Assembly: GCA_024222295.1 (NCBI GenBank)
Contig: JAAEPF010000002.1
Span: 434,001-498,000, forward strand
Origin: Actinomycetes bacterium
GTDB lineage: Bacteria; Actinomycetota; Acidimicrobiia; Acidimicrobiales; Microtrichaceae
Direction of reading: 5' to 3'
DNA length: 64,000 nt
Below the pieces are notes generated by a model. It did not search any database, had not been told where the DNA came from, and saw nothing but the letters and a program-made list of their open reading frames with translations. Positions 8,677 to 17,996 of the stretch are shown one piece after another. Position 1 is the stretch's first letter; each line of letters opens with the position of its first letter. The position numbers and the translations under genes are program-made.

Positions 8677-9096
8677 ATGGCACGCCGAGGTAACCCCAGG
8701 CCCTACCAGCGCACCGACCGCATCGGTGAGCTGGTGCGCGAGATCGTTGCCTCCGAACTCGAGCGCATCGGCGACGAGCGACTCGAGCTGGTCACGGTCA
8801 CCGCGGTGAAGGTCGATGGTTCCCTCGACACCGCCGAGGTCTTCTACTCGGCCATGGCGGCTGAGGAGGACGACCGCCTCGACGAGGTGGTCGAGGCACT
8901 CGACGAGGTGCGCTGGCCGATCCAACAGGTCGTCAACCGCCAGGTTCGGGCGCGGCGCACACCGCAGATCCGCTTCAGTCCCGACGAAGTGCTCAGTGAG
9001 GCGATGCGGATCGAGGGAATCCTCAACGACATCGCGGCGCAGGCTCCCGCTTCAGACGAGACCGACTCGCCCGAGCCGGGGGGCGGCGCGGAGTGA
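8677..9096 (+). CDS. rbfA: 30S ribosome-binding factor RbfA
   Basis: RbfA binds the 30S subunit and is needed for 16S rRNA 5'-end processing and cold adaptation. The 139-residue protein starts MARRGNPRPYQRTDRIGELV and carries the KH-like fold typical of the family (VTAVKVDGSLDTAEVFYS, VRARRTPQIRF). It lies eight bases after infB, leaving no room for the ylxP gene often found here. Its stop overlaps the truB GTG (GTGA), so the two are coupled. Confidence 0.93.
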   Translation: MARRGNPRPYQRTDRIGELVREIVASELERIGDERLELVTVTAVKVDGSLDTAEVFYSAMAAEEDDRLDEVVEALDEVRWPIQQVVNRQVRARRTPQIRFSPDEVLSEAMRIEGILNDIAAQAPASDETDSPEPGGGAE

Positions 9097-9971
9097 CCGC
9101 CGGCGCGGGGCCGTCGGGCCTCGCAGTCATCGACAAGCCGGCGGGCTGGACCAGCCACGATGTGGTCGCCAAGTGCCGGGGCATCTTCGGCACCCGGAAG
9201 GTCGGCCACTCGGGCACCCTCGACCCGTCGGCCACTGGCGTGCTCGTGTTGGGAGTCGGCCGGGGCACCAAGCTCTTGCGGTTCCTGAGTGGCCTGCCCA
9301 AGACCTATGAGGCGCGGATCACCCTCGGCGTCGAGACCGACTCGCTCGATGCAGACGGCGAGGTGACCGTCGCGCACGACATGGCTGCGCCGACCGTGGA
9401 CGCCGTGGCCACGGCTGCTGGCGAGCTGACCGGCGACATCCTGCAGGTGCCGCCGATGGTCTCTGCGATCAAGGTCGGTGGAAAGCGCCTCCACCAGCTC
9501 GCGCGCGAGGGCAAGGAGGTCGAGCGGGAGCCCCGGCCCGTGACGGTGGCCCGATTCGATGTGCGCTCGACCGGCGACCCGATGGTTTGGGATGCGAGCG
9601 TGGATTGTTCCTCGGGCACCTATGTGCGGGTGCTCGCCGCAGACCTGGGGCACCTGCTCGGCGGAGGTGCTCACCTGTCGGGGCTGCGCCGCACGGCTGT
9701 GGGCCCGTGGGGGATCGACGAGGCCGCCCCGATGGAGTCCGCACCGCTGGCGCCGACCTCCCAGGTGTCCAGGGTCATGGAGTCCGTCGAGGTGGACGAA
9801 GCCACTGCAGCGCTGGTGCGCAACGGCCGGGTCCTTGCCCGCGTGGACCTTGGTTTGCGCGGGTCGGGCGGCGGCCCCTGGGCCGTCAGTACCGCGGACG
9901 GTGAGCTGTTGGCCGTGTACGAGTCGCACCGCGGCGACACGGCGAAGCCCGCCGTAGTGCTGGCTACCTGA
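9093..9971 (+). CDS. truB: tRNA pseudouridine(55) synthase TruB
   Basis: Makes pseudouridine 55 in the T-loop of tRNAs. The 292-residue protein opens with GLAVIDKPAGWTSHD, carries the catalytic Asp44 in HSGTLDPSATG, and has SGTYVRVLAADLG and a C-terminal PUA-like segment. The GTG start overlaps the rbfA stop by four bases. Gene order rbfA-truB-ribF is the conserved bacterial arrangement; the DHH phosphoesterase gene often found between rbfA and truB is missing. Confidence 0.95.
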   Translation: MTAGAGPSGLAVIDKPAGWTSHDVVAKCRGIFGTRKVGHSGTLDPSATGVLVLGVGRGTKLLRFLSGLPKTYEARITLGVETDSLDADGEVTVAHDMAAPTVDAVATAAGELTGDILQVPPMVSAIKVGGKRLHQLAREGKEVEREPRPVTVARFDVRSTGDPMVWDASVDCSSGTYVRVLAADLGHLLGGGAHLSGLRRTAVGPWGIDEAAPMESAPLAPTSQVSRVMESVEVDEATAALVRNGRVLARVDLGLRGSGGGPWAVSTADGELLAVYESHRGDTAKPAVVLAT

Positions 9972-9981
9972 CCGCGGGCAG

Positions 9982-9987
9982 TACCGT
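9982..9987 (+). promoter_or_regulatory. -10 box TACCGT of leaderless ribF
   Basis: TACCGT ends seven bases before the ribF GTG, suggesting ribF also has its own leaderless transcript despite lying 23 bp after truB. Confidence 0.55.
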
Positions 9988-9994
9988 TCTGGCC

Positions 9995-10948
9995 GTGGAG
10001 ATCGTCAGGGACTCGTCTCAGTGCCCACGCCCCGAGCAGGGTTCGGTGGTGACCATCGGCGCGTACGACGGCGTGCACCTGGGCCACCGTGCGGTGATCT
10101 CCGATGTCTGCCGCCGCGCGGCCGAGGCGGGTCGCCGTAGTGCCTTGGTCACCTTTGACCGCCACCCGGCCCAGGTCATCCGCCCGGATTCGGCTCCGCG
10201 GCTGCTGACGGACCTTGATCAGCGCCTCGAGCTGCTCGAGCAGACCGGACTCGACATCGTCGTCGTGTTGACCTTCGATGAGGAGCGGGCGAAGGAAACG
10301 GCCGAGGAGTTCGTCAACGAGGTGCTCGTGGGGTGTCTCAACGCTGCAGAAGTGGTGGTGGGGGAGGACTTCCACTTCGGACACCGCCGCGGCGGCAACG
10401 TGGCACTTCTCACCGAGATGGGCGCCGATCTGGGCTTCGAGGTTTCCGGCATGCACCTGGTGGGACCTGACGGCGAGGCAGCCCGCGACGATGCACAGGT
10501 GAGCTCCACCGCGATCCGCCGGGCGCTGCATGACGGCCGCCTGGACGACGCAGAGCGCATGCTGGGCCGGCCACACGAGATGCGCGGCCCGGTGGTGCAG
10601 GGCGACAAGCGCGGCCGCACAATCGGCTTTCCGACCGCCAACGTGGCGATCGGCGAGGAAATGCTCATGCCCGCGGATGGCATATATGCGGGCCACCTGG
10701 TGCTCGAGGACGGCGGCGAGGTGCTTCCGTCGGCGATCTACCTGGGCCATCGCCCCACGTTCTACGACGAATCTGCCGCAACGCTGCTCGAGGTGCACGT
10801 ACTCGGCTTCGAGGGCGACCTCTACGGTGAGCGGGTCGCAGTGCGGTTCAGCAACCGGATCCGCTCCGATGAGAAGTTCGACTCGGTCGACGCGCTGGCC
10901 GCGCAACTGGAGCGGGACTGCCGAGAAGCGGAGCGCCTGTTGGGCTGA
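9995..10948 (+). CDS. ribF: bifunctional riboflavin kinase / FAD synthetase RibF
   Basis: Converts riboflavin to FMN and then FAD. The 317-residue protein has an N-terminal nucleotidyltransferase domain (VVTIGAYDGVHLGHRAVI) and a C-terminal flavokinase domain (GRTIGFPTANV, conserved Thr-Ala-Asn). Length and domain order match actinobacterial RibF. The GTG start is supported by the preceding -10 box and by the start of the conserved domain about 20 residues later. Confidence 0.94.
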   Translation: MEIVRDSSQCPRPEQGSVVTIGAYDGVHLGHRAVISDVCRRAAEAGRRSALVTFDRHPAQVIRPDSAPRLLTDLDQRLELLEQTGLDIVVVLTFDEERAKETAEEFVNEVLVGCLNAAEVVVGEDFHFGHRRGGNVALLTEMGADLGFEVSGMHLVGPDGEAARDDAQVSSTAIRRALHDGRLDDAERMLGRPHEMRGPVVQGDKRGRTIGFPTANVAIGEEMLMPADGIYAGHLVLEDGGEVLPSAIYLGHRPTFYDESAATLLEVHVLGFEGDLYGERVAVRFSNRIRSDEKFDSVDALAAQLERDCREAERLLG

Positions 10949-11099
10949 CCCGGGCTGGGAGCGCATCAGCGGGGAGCAGGCGGCGGACGGGCGGGGGAGG
11001 GACTGCCCCTGCGTGTGCAGGAACCCCTGGGGGCGGGCGGCCGTGGGTAATTGTCCGTAGCTTCGTGCGGAGTGGTTCCGTATGCACCCTTCGGGCCGG

Positions 11100-11105
11100 T
11101 AACTT
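11100..11105 (+). promoter_or_regulatory. possible -10 box TAACTT before the 11160 hydrolase gene
   Basis: In the 211-bp space after ribF, TAACTT would give a leader of about 50 bases. A TTGACA at 11108-11113 is an alternative -35 box but lacks a good -10 partner. Weakly supported. Confidence 0.3.
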
Positions 11106-11159
11106 GTGTTGACACCGTTCAGGGCGAGTCGGTGTGAGTCCAGGGGCGGAAAGGGCCAG

Positions 11160-12251
11160 ATGTCTCAGGTACTTGAGCCGATCGAGGGACCAGTCCTCGA
11201 CCAGCCGCTTGCCGAAGGTGCCGTCGAGGTGCCCCATCTCGCACGCCACGAGATCCTGCTGTCCGACGGCCACACCGTGGGGGTCACCGTTGCCGGCGAG
11301 GGCGTGCCACTGGTGGTGGTGCACGGGTTCTCAGCCGAGGGCTTCCTCTACGCCCAGTCGCTCTCGCGCCTGGTGGCGATGGGCTTCCGGGTGGTGGCGA
11401 TCGACACAGCCGGCCATGGCGCCACACAGGGCCTTCCGTTGTCTGGTCACAACATCAACGACTATGCCGAGCTGCTGGGCCGTGCCATCGACGAGCTCGG
11501 CATCGAGCGCTTCGTGCTGGCGGGACACTCCATGGGCGGCCAGCTCGTTGCCCGGCTGGGTGCGCGATGGCCCGACCGCACCCTGGGCGTGATCTTCATC
11601 GATGCAATCGTGGGCGACACCTGGGACCGCATGGTCTATCTGTTCCGTGTCAACCCACCGTTGCTGGCCGCGATCGGCCTTGTCCTGCTGGCCGACTCGG
11701 TGACCATCGCTCCCACCTTCTCGAATCCCGGTCAGGCGGTGAAGCTGATGCGCCTGGTCGCGCCGACGCTGGTCGGTCACGCGACGCGCCCGTGGCGCCT
11801 GCTCGGGCCGATCCGCTCGATCCTGCGCACCCGTTCCAGCCGCTACGCCCTCGACGAACTGGCCCGCCACGGCGTTCCGGTCGTGGCGATCCATGGCTCC
11901 ATGGATCTGGCCGTGCCGCACCGCACCGCTCGCGACACCGTCGAGCGCACCGACGGCACACTGGTCACGGTCAACCGCGGCGGCCATTCGTGGCTGCTGC
12001 GTGATCCGGAGTCATTGCCGGCGATCATGGCGGAACTGCTGGCTGGCCCGCTCGGCGACGGCATTCGCAAGGGGCTACGCGCGGCCGGGCTCCGCAAGCG
12101 CAAGCCCGACCTCGCGGACGTGGAGAAGGTCTGCTACGCGAGCGACGCGAGGGTTTTCGACCTCGTGGCGGAGGATCCGACCCGCAAGGTCGTGGGTCGG
12201 CACCGCAAGCCACGGTATTCGTGGACCTTCGAACAACCGGGTGATTCCTGA
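11160..12251 (+). CDS. alpha/beta-fold hydrolase
   Basis: A 363-residue alpha/beta hydrolase. It has the oxyanion segment [11 protein letters not shown], the nucleophile elbow GHSMGG, a cap region (about 165-260) rich in hydrophobic residues, the acid in HGSMDLAVP, and the catalytic histidine in [12 protein letters not shown]. The C-terminal 70 residues are a basic extension ([15 protein letters not shown]) outside the fold. The substrate is unknown. The ATG at 11160 was preferred because a purine-rich GGCGGAAAGG stretch precedes it and conserved sequence begins shortly after. It sits between ribF and rpsO, where no functional link is obvious. Confidence 0.82.
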   Translation: MSQVLEPIEGPVLDQPLAEGAVEVPHLARHEILLSDGHTVGVTVAGEGVPLVVVHGFSAEGFLYAQSLSRLVAMGFRVVAIDTAGHGATQGLPLSGHNINDYAELLGRAIDELGIERFVLAGHSMGGQLVARLGARWPDRTLGVIFIDAIVGDTWDRMVYLFRVNPPLLAAIGLVLLADSVTIAPTFSNPGQAVKLMRLVAPTLVGHATRPWRLLGPIRSILRTRSSRYALDELARHGVPVVAIHGSMDLAVPHRTARDTVERTDGTLVTVNRGGHSWLLRDPESLPAIMAELLAGPLGDGIRKGLRAAGLRKRKPDLADVEKVCYASDARVFDLVAEDPTRKVVGRHRKPRYSWTFEQPGDS

Positions 12252-12286
12252 GGGATCCAGATCTGGTCCGCAGAGGTGTGCGGGAG

Positions 12287-12292
12287 TACAAT
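12287..12292 (+). promoter_or_regulatory. -10 box TACAAT of rpsO
   Basis: TACAAT is a strong -10 match, giving a 5' leader of about 75 bases before rpsO. In many bacteria S15 represses its own mRNA by binding such a leader; no specific structure was proven here. Confidence 0.6.
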
Positions 12293-12375
12293 TGGTACGC
12301 CCGACAAACGGCCGGGCAGCTCCGATGGTGCGTTTCGACGCCCATTGGGGCCGGGTCCTACACCCAGGAGAACCA

Positions 12376-12657
12376 ATGACCAACCGCAAGGCCACAAACC
12401 TGGCCGACAAGCAGTCGACGATCTCGAAGTACGGCAAGAGCGACGCCGACACGGGATCCACCGAGGTCCAGATCGCACTGCTCACCGATCGCATCGAGCA
12501 CCTCACCGAGCACCTCAAGGCCCACAAGAAGGACCATCACAGCCGCCGCGGTCTGCTGATGCTCGTGGGCAAGCGCCGCCGTTTCCTCGACTATCTGCGC
12601 GACAACGACGTGGAGCGCTACCGCGAACTCATCGCCGAGCTCGGCCTGCGCCGCTGA
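12376..12657 (+). CDS. rpsO: 30S ribosomal protein S15
   Basis: Primary 16S rRNA-binding protein of the 30S platform. The 93-residue protein shows the family pattern: [47 protein letters not shown] (12366-12370) lies five bases before the ATG. It precedes pnp, the classic rpsO-pnp order. Confidence 0.96.
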   Translation: MTNRKATNLADKQSTISKYGKSDADTGSTEVQIALLTDRIEHLTEHLKAHKKDHHSRRGLLMLVGKRRRFLDYLRDNDVERYRELIAELGLRR

Positions 12658-12696
12658 CGGGCTCGGACCGACGGCCGCCCAGCACCGCAGCGACAC

Positions 12697-12733
12697 CGAA
12701 CCGGCAGTTCCCTGAGAGGGGTGCGCCGGTTCG
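12697..12733 (+). terminator. 9-bp hairpin between rpsO and pnp
   Basis: Perfect arms CGAACCGGC (12697-12705) and GCCGGTTCG (12725-12733) around a 19-base loop, 40 bases after the rpsO stop. There is no long T-tract. It could terminate or stabilise rpsO mRNA, or be a processing site before pnp, as the rpsO-pnp intergenic hairpins do in E. coli. Confidence 0.5.
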
Positions 12734-12757
12734 TTCGCGTATCCGCGCGTCATCGAC

Positions 12758-12763
12758 TACTCT
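12758..12763 (+). promoter_or_regulatory. possible -10 box TACTCT of pnp
   Basis: TACTCT lies inside a small dyad (CTACT/AGTAG) just after the intergenic hairpin. It would give pnp a leader of about 180 bases. The rest of the 294-bp rpsO-pnp interval shows no gene. Confidence 0.4.
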
Positions 12764-12951
12764 AAGTAGAACGAAAACCGCGGCTAGCCGGTCAGTTACC
12801 GGTTGCCGACGTCCGGGCCGCCCCCGCCCGTAGCCACCCTGGTTCCACAGGAGTGGGTCGCACGGGAGCAAAGGCGCTTTCCCCGGGGGTCGACCACTGG
12901 CAACTGGCCCGCCGCATGAAGGGTCCAAAGGGGACCCAAGGAGGGCCAATC

Positions 12952-15417
12952 ATGGCCGAACCCATCCGCGTCGAGGCTGACATAGCCGGCGACGAATTCA
13001 AGAAGCTAACCCTCGAGGCGGGCAAGTACGCCGGTCTCGCCGACGGATCCGTGATGGTCGGGCTCGGCGAGACCCGGGTGCTCGTGACCGCGACAGCGGC
13101 GCGTGCCCCTCGTCCGGGTGCCGACTTCTTCCCGCTCACCGTCGACATCGAGGAGCGCATGTACGCCGCGGGCAAGATCCCCGGCTCGTTCTTCCGACGT
13201 GAGGCTCGCGCCGGTGAGGCAGCGATCCTCACCTGCCGCCTCATCGACCGTCCGCTTCGCCCCTCGTTCCCCGAGGGCTTCCGCAACGAGGTCCACGTGG
13301 TGGGCACCGTCATGGGCGCCGACCAGGAGAACCCCTACGACGTCGCCTCGATCAACGGTGCATCTGCAGCGCTCATGCTCTCGGGCATTGCGTTCGACGG
13401 GCCGATCGGTGCCGTTCGCCTCGCGTACACAACCGATGGTGAGTGGCTGGCACACCCGACCTACCAGGAGAGCGAGGCTGCGACCTTCGAGATCGTCGTC
13501 GCAGGTCGCGAGCTCGACAACGGCGATGTCGCCGTGATGATGGTCGAAGCCGGTGGCACCGAGAAGTCTTGGAGCTACTTCGAAGAGGGCGCTCCCAAGG
13601 TCGACGAAGAGGCCCTGGCCACGTCGCTCGAGGAGAGCAAGCAGTACATCAAGGCTGCGATCGCCCTCCAGAAGGACCTCGTGTCCGCCTATGAGGCCGA
13701 GTACGGCCAGATCGAGGCCATTCCCTACAGCGTTTCGACCGACTACGACGACGATGTGTTCGCCGCGGTCGAGTCGGCAGCGGGCTCGAAGATGGTCGAC
13801 GTGCAGTCGATCGCCGACAAGGCGGAGCGCTCCGAGGCCGAGGACACACTCAAGGCCGAAGTCGTCGATTCGGTGGTGAGCGGCCTGGTCACCGACGAGC
13901 GTGACGAGGAGGCCACGACCAAGCAGGTCAAGGCAGCTGTTCGGTCCCTCACGAAGGCGACTGTGCGCAGCCGCATCGTCAACGATGGCGTGCGCATCGA
14001 TGGCCGTGGCCCGGCCGACATCAGGGCCCTGTCCGCCGAGGTCGGCGTCATCCCCACCGCACACGGCACCGGCCTGTTCCAGCGTGGTGAGACCCAGGTG
14101 CTCAACTTCTGCACGCTCGGCATGCAGAAGATGGACCAGATGGTCGACGGCATCGATCCGCAGACCAAGAAGCGTTACCTGCATCACTACAACTTCCCGC
14201 CCTTCTCCACCGGCGAGCCGGGCTTCATGCGCGGCCCCAAGCGCCGCGAGATCGGCCACGGTGCGCTCGCCGAGCGTGCGGTGTTCCCCGTGGTTCCCTC
14301 CCTCGAGGAGTTCCCCTACACGGTCCGCCTCGTCTCCGAGGTATTGAGCTCCAACGGCTCCACCTCGATGGCGTCGGTCTGCTCCTCCAGCCTCTCGCTG
14401 ATGGACGCCGGTGTGCCGATCAAGGCTCCGGTGGCAGGCATCGCGATGGGCCTCGTCTACGCCGATGGCAAGTACACGACGCTCACCGACATCCTCGGCG
14501 CCGAGGATGCCTTCGGCGACATGGACTTCAAGGTCGCCGGCACGCGTGACTTCGTCACGGCACTGCAGCTCGACACCAAGATCGACGGCATCCCCGCCGA
14601 TGTTCTCGCAGCGGCGCTCAACCAGGCCAAGGACGCACGCCTGCAGATCCTGGACGTGATGGCCGGTGCGCTCGAGGGTCCCCGTGAGGAACTCGCCGAG
14701 ACCGCCCCGAAGATCATCAGCTTCGAGATCCCCGCCGACAAGATCGGTGAGGTCATCGGCCCGAAGGGCAAGGTCATCAACTCGATCCAGGGCGAAACCG
14801 GCGCCGACATCAGCGTCGACGACGATGGTCTGGTCGGCGTCGTGGCCATCGCTGCGGTCGACATGGGTGCGGTCAACGAGGCCGAGCGCCAGATCAAGCT
14901 GATCCTCGATCCGCCGACGGCCGACGTGGGCGAGACCTATGCCGGACGGGTGGTCAACATCACCAAGTTCGGTGCCTTCGTCAACATCCTCCCGGGCCGT
15001 GACGGCCTGGTGCACATCTCCAAGCTCGGAGGCGGCAAGCGGATCAACAAGGTCGAGGATGTGCTCGCTCTCGGCGATGAGATCGAGGTGAAGGTCGACG
15101 ACATCGACCCCAACGGCAAGATCTCGCTGACCCCCACATCGGACGCAGACCCAAAAGCGACTGAGGGCGGCGCCGCCGCCCAGTCCGACGGTGACGCCGA
15201 GGGCTCTGATTCCAGCAACGACGACTCCGGCCGTGGCAGCTCCTCACAGGGCGCCAACGGTGGCGGCAACGGCTCCGGTGGTCGCCGCCGCGAGGCAAGC
15301 TTCTCGTCCAACTACGACGAGACGCTCGCCGAGAAGCACGGTGACCTCGGTCCGTCATCCGCCCGCTCCGGCGGGCGCGGTGGTGGCCGTGGTGGCAGGG
15401 GTCGCGGACGACGATGA
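12952..15417 (+). CDS. pnp: polyribonucleotide nucleotidyltransferase (PNPase)
   Basis: 3'-to-5' phosphorolytic exoribonuclease of mRNA decay. The 821-residue protein has two RNase PH domains (about 1-145 and 330-550) joined by a helical linker, then a KH domain (ADKIGEVIGPKGKVI, about 590) and an S1 domain (YAGRVVNITKFGAFV, about 660-730). A Ser/Gly/Arg-rich tail of about 80 residues ends in an RGG-like run (GGRGGGRGGRGRGRR). That tail is longer than usual and could bind RNA or RNase E. The start was chosen because AAGGAGGG (12938-12945) precedes the ATG. Confidence 0.95.
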   Translation: MAEPIRVEADIAGDEFKKLTLEAGKYAGLADGSVMVGLGETRVLVTATAARAPRPGADFFPLTVDIEERMYAAGKIPGSFFRREARAGEAAILTCRLIDRPLRPSFPEGFRNEVHVVGTVMGADQENPYDVASINGASAALMLSGIAFDGPIGAVRLAYTTDGEWLAHPTYQESEAATFEIVVAGRELDNGDVAVMMVEAGGTEKSWSYFEEGAPKVDEEALATSLEESKQYIKAAIALQKDLVSAYEAEYGQIEAIPYSVSTDYDDDVFAAVESAAGSKMVDVQSIADKAERSEAEDTLKAEVVDSVVSGLVTDERDEEATTKQVKAAVRSLTKATVRSRIVNDGVRIDGRGPADIRALSAEVGVIPTAHGTGLFQRGETQVLNFCTLGMQKMDQMVDGIDPQTKKRYLHHYNFPPFSTGEPGFMRGPKRREIGHGALAERAVFPVVPSLEEFPYTVRLVSEVLSSNGSTSMASVCSSSLSLMDAGVPIKAPVAGIAMGLVYADGKYTTLTDILGAEDAFGDMDFKVAGTRDFVTALQLDTKIDGIPADVLAAALNQAKDARLQILDVMAGALEGPREELAETAPKIISFEIPADKIGEVIGPKGKVINSIQGETGADISVDDDGLVGVVAIAAVDMGAVNEAERQIKLILDPPTADVGETYAGRVVNITKFGAFVNILPGRDGLVHISKLGGGKRINKVEDVLALGDEIEVKVDDIDPNGKISLTPTSDADPKATEGGAAAQSDGDAEGSDSSNDDSGRGSSSQGANGGGNGSGGRRREASFSSNYDETLAEKHGDLGPSSARSGGRGGGRGGRGRGRR

Positions 15418-15445
15418 CCTGCGCGGACCGGTTGGTCGGTGAGCT

Positions 15446-16693
15446 ATGAGCGCACCGACCGACCGCGTCCGACGCACGTTGCTCGACAACGGGCTGCGCG
15501 TGGTGACCGACGAACAGCCCGACAGGGCGATGTTGTCGGTCGCCGCGTGGGTGTCTGTCGGCTCGCGTGACGAATCCGAGCAGCTGTCCGGAGCGTCGCA
15601 CTTCCTCGAACACCTGCTGTTCAAGGGCACGGCGGATCGTGACGCCCGCTCGATAGCTGTGGCGATCGACGCGATCGGCGCTGAGATGAATGCCTTCACC
15701 GCGAGCGAGCACACGGCGTTCTACACCAATGTGCCGGTGCACGACGCGCACGTAGCGGTGGATCTCCTCCTCGATGTGCTTGACAAACCGCTGCTCGCCA
15801 GCCGCGAAGTCGATGCAGAGCGCCACGTGATCCTCGACGAGCTGGCAGCGGCCCAGCAAGACCCTGACGACCTCGCATCGGTGACCCTGTTCGAGTCGCT
15901 GTTCCCCGGCCACCCCCTCGGACGGGAGACCCTGGGAACCGGCGAGTCGATCAGGGGCATCTCGAGTGACGACATCAGGGGCTTCTTCGAGTCGTGGTAC
16001 TTGCCGGCCAACCTGGTCATTGCGGCCGCCGGCCCGATCGACCACGACCTGCTGGTCGAGGAGGTTGCGTCGCGGTTCTCTGCCAAGAAGGCGGGCACCA
16101 GGCCCGAGCGACAGGCTCCCGAGTGTGAAGTGGTCAGCCGGGCATTCCACGAGCGGCCGACCGAACTGGCACACCTTGGCATCGGCTGGCGCGCTCCTTC
16201 GGTGCAAAGTGACGACCGCTACGCGCTTTCCCTGCTCAACCACGTGTTCGGTGGTGGCCCTTCCAGCCTGCTGTTCCAGGAAGCGCGCGAGAGTCGCGGG
16301 CTCACGTACTCGATCGGCTCCGAAGTCGCCCAGCATGTCGACGCCGGGGCGCTCACCGTGCACTGCGCCACGTTGGCCGAACAGGCTCCGAGGCTGCTCG
16401 AGGTGATCGAGGGCATCACCACCGACCTGGCGGAGCATGGCATCGACAGGGAAGCCCTGGCGCGCGCCAAGGGTGCCATGCGCGGTTCGATGCTGATGGG
16501 CCTCGAGAGCCCTGTGGCGCGCATGACGCGCCTCGGCGTGGGTGAGGTGATGCGTGGCGAGGTCCTGCCCGTGCAAGAGCACCTCGAACGCATCGAAGCG
16601 GTGACCGTCGATGATGTCCGCCGGGTGTCAGCCGACGTATTCGGCGGCCCGTCGGCGCGCTCGCTCGTCGGGCCGGTCGACATCCCGGCCTGA
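15446..16693 (+). CDS. M16 family zinc metallopeptidase (processing-peptidase-like)
   Basis: A 415-residue insulinase-family peptidase. The inverted zinc motif HxxEH is present as HFLEH in ASHFLEHLLFKG, with the third ligand Glu about 76 residues later in the VILDELAAAQQ region. The C-terminal half is the non-catalytic M16 domain (GGGPSSLLFQEARESRGLTYSIGS). It follows pnp by 28 bp, as PepR-type peptidases often do in Gram-positive bacteria, so cotranscription is likely. The natural substrate is unknown. Confidence 0.9.
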   Translation: MSAPTDRVRRTLLDNGLRVVTDEQPDRAMLSVAAWVSVGSRDESEQLSGASHFLEHLLFKGTADRDARSIAVAIDAIGAEMNAFTASEHTAFYTNVPVHDAHVAVDLLLDVLDKPLLASREVDAERHVILDELAAAQQDPDDLASVTLFESLFPGHPLGRETLGTGESIRGISSDDIRGFFESWYLPANLVIAAAGPIDHDLLVEEVASRFSAKKAGTRPERQAPECEVVSRAFHERPTELAHLGIGWRAPSVQSDDRYALSLLNHVFGGGPSSLLFQEARESRGLTYSIGSEVAQHVDAGALTVHCATLAEQAPRLLEVIEGITTDLAEHGIDREALARAKGAMRGSMLMGLESPVARMTRLGVGEVMRGEVLPVQEHLERIEAVTVDDVRRVSADVFGGPSARSLVGPVDIPA

Positions 16694-16702
16694 CAGCGGG
16701 CT

Positions 16703-17920
16703 TCAGCTACCGGGCAGGTCTTCGACCTCGGAGCGGTTGATTCCGAGCACGAACAGCACCGCGTCGAGGAACGGCACGTTGACCGTGGTGTCTGCTGCCT
16801 GCTGCACGACCGGCTTGGCGTTGAAGGCCACCCCGAGGCCGGCCGTCGCAAGCATGTCGAGGTCGTTGGCGCCGTCGCCCACAGCAACGGTCTGTGACAG
16901 CGGGATCCCCTCGCGCCTGGCGAACTCGGCGAGCATCTCGGCCTTGTGGGCCCGGTCGACGACCTTGCCCTCTACTTCGCCGGTCAGCTTGCCGCTCGAG
17001 ATACCCAGCTCGTTGGCAACGGCATGGTCGAGGTCGAGATCGGCCTTGAGGTGGTCGGTGAAGTGCGTGAAGCCGCCCGACACGATCCCGACCGTGTAGC
17101 CCAGCCGTTTGAGCGTGCGAATGAAGGTGCGTGCCCCGGGCGTGAGTCGCATCCGCTTGCGTGCGCGCTCGAGTGCCTCGACCTCCAGCCCGGCGAGGAG
17201 CCGGACCCGTTCGCGCAGTGCCCCTTCGAAGTCGAGGTTGCCGGCCATGGCCTCCTCGGTCACGGCCCTCACCTGTTGGTGGCAGCCGGCTTCTTCGGCG
17301 ATCAGTTCGATGACCTCGTCCTGGATGAGGGTGGAGTCGACATCGAGCACCACGAGTCGCTTGGCGCGCCGTTCGAGTCCTGCCGGCTGCACCGCCACGT
17401 CGAGGCCGTGCGTGGCCGATGCCTGTGCAAGCACTCGCTGCAGCTCCGTGCGGTCGGCGTCACGCACCAGGAATTCGTATGCGTACACCGGGTAGCGGGC
17501 GAGGCGCACGATGCGCTCGATGTTGGCGCCCGCGGCGACCACCGCTCCCGCGATCGCACCCAGTTCGCTGGGTGACAGCTCGGTCTCCAGTTCGTGACCG
17601 AGCACTGTGACCGCGTCCAGTGAGGCGGCATGGCCGGTCGGGGGCGGCACCGGTTCGAGGCTCACCGTGAGGTCGCGCTCCGATCCCAGGTGTTCGAGCA
17701 GGTCCCGGATCCGGTCGGGGCCTTCGGCGGGGGCGTCAATCGCCACCGCCAAGGTGAGGTGACCTCGTACGAGCACCTGCTCCACGTCCTGCACCGTCGA
17801 GCCCGCGAGTTCGAGCAGGGTCATCAGATCTGCGGTGATGCCCGGCCGGTCCGCTCCGCTGACGCGCAACAGGAAGGCGCCCGCGCCCGGGTGGCTCGGC
17901 TGCGGGCTGTCATCGGGCAT
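16703..17920 (-). CDS. serB: phosphoserine phosphatase with N-terminal ACT domain
   Basis: Last step of serine biosynthesis: phosphoserine to serine. The 405-residue protein has ACT-type sensing sequence in residues 15-170 (FLLRVSGADRPGITADLM). The HAD phosphatase follows, with the nucleophile Asp in DVDSTLIQDE (about 190), a motif II Ser in GIVSGGF, and motif III in VAVGDGANDLDML. The start at 17920 was preferred over longer forms because a TACCGT -10 box lies six bases upstream. It is divergent from the enoyl-CoA hydratase gene and convergent with the M16 gene (9-bp gap). Confidence 0.93.
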   Translation of the reverse strand: MPDDSPQPSHPGAGAFLLRVSGADRPGITADLMTLLELAGSTVQDVEQVLVRGHLTLAVAIDAPAEGPDRIRDLLEHLGSERDLTVSLEPVPPPTGHAASLDAVTVLGHELETELSPSELGAIAGAVVAAGANIERIVRLARYPVYAYEFLVRDADRTELQRVLAQASATHGLDVAVQPAGLERRAKRLVVLDVDSTLIQDEVIELIAEEAGCHQQVRAVTEEAMAGNLDFEGALRERVRLLAGLEVEALERARKRMRLTPGARTFIRTLKRLGYTVGIVSGGFTHFTDHLKADLDLDHAVANELGISSGKLTGEVEGKVVDRAHKAEMLAEFARREGIPLSQTVAVGDGANDLDMLATAGLGVAFNAKPVVQQAADTTVNVPFLDAVLFVLGINRSEVEDLPGS

Positions 17921-17926
17921 GCAGCT

Positions 17927-17932
17927 ACGGTA
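17927..17932 (-). promoter_or_regulatory. -10 box TACCGT of leaderless serB
   Basis: TACCGT on the minus strand lies six bases before the serB ATG. Confidence 0.6.
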
Positions 17933-17996
17933 CGGCGCGGCGGGCCCCTCCAGCGACACGGGCCCGTTGTGCCAAAGTCGGACACGAGGGGGACTC

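Noticed and set aside
13006-15015. 669-codon minus-strand ORF inside pnp, and similar long antisense ORFs in infB, nusA and the ABC genes
   Set aside because: Common in GC-rich DNA opposite real genes. They have His/Asp/Leu-rich composition without domains, and the sense frames match well-known proteins.
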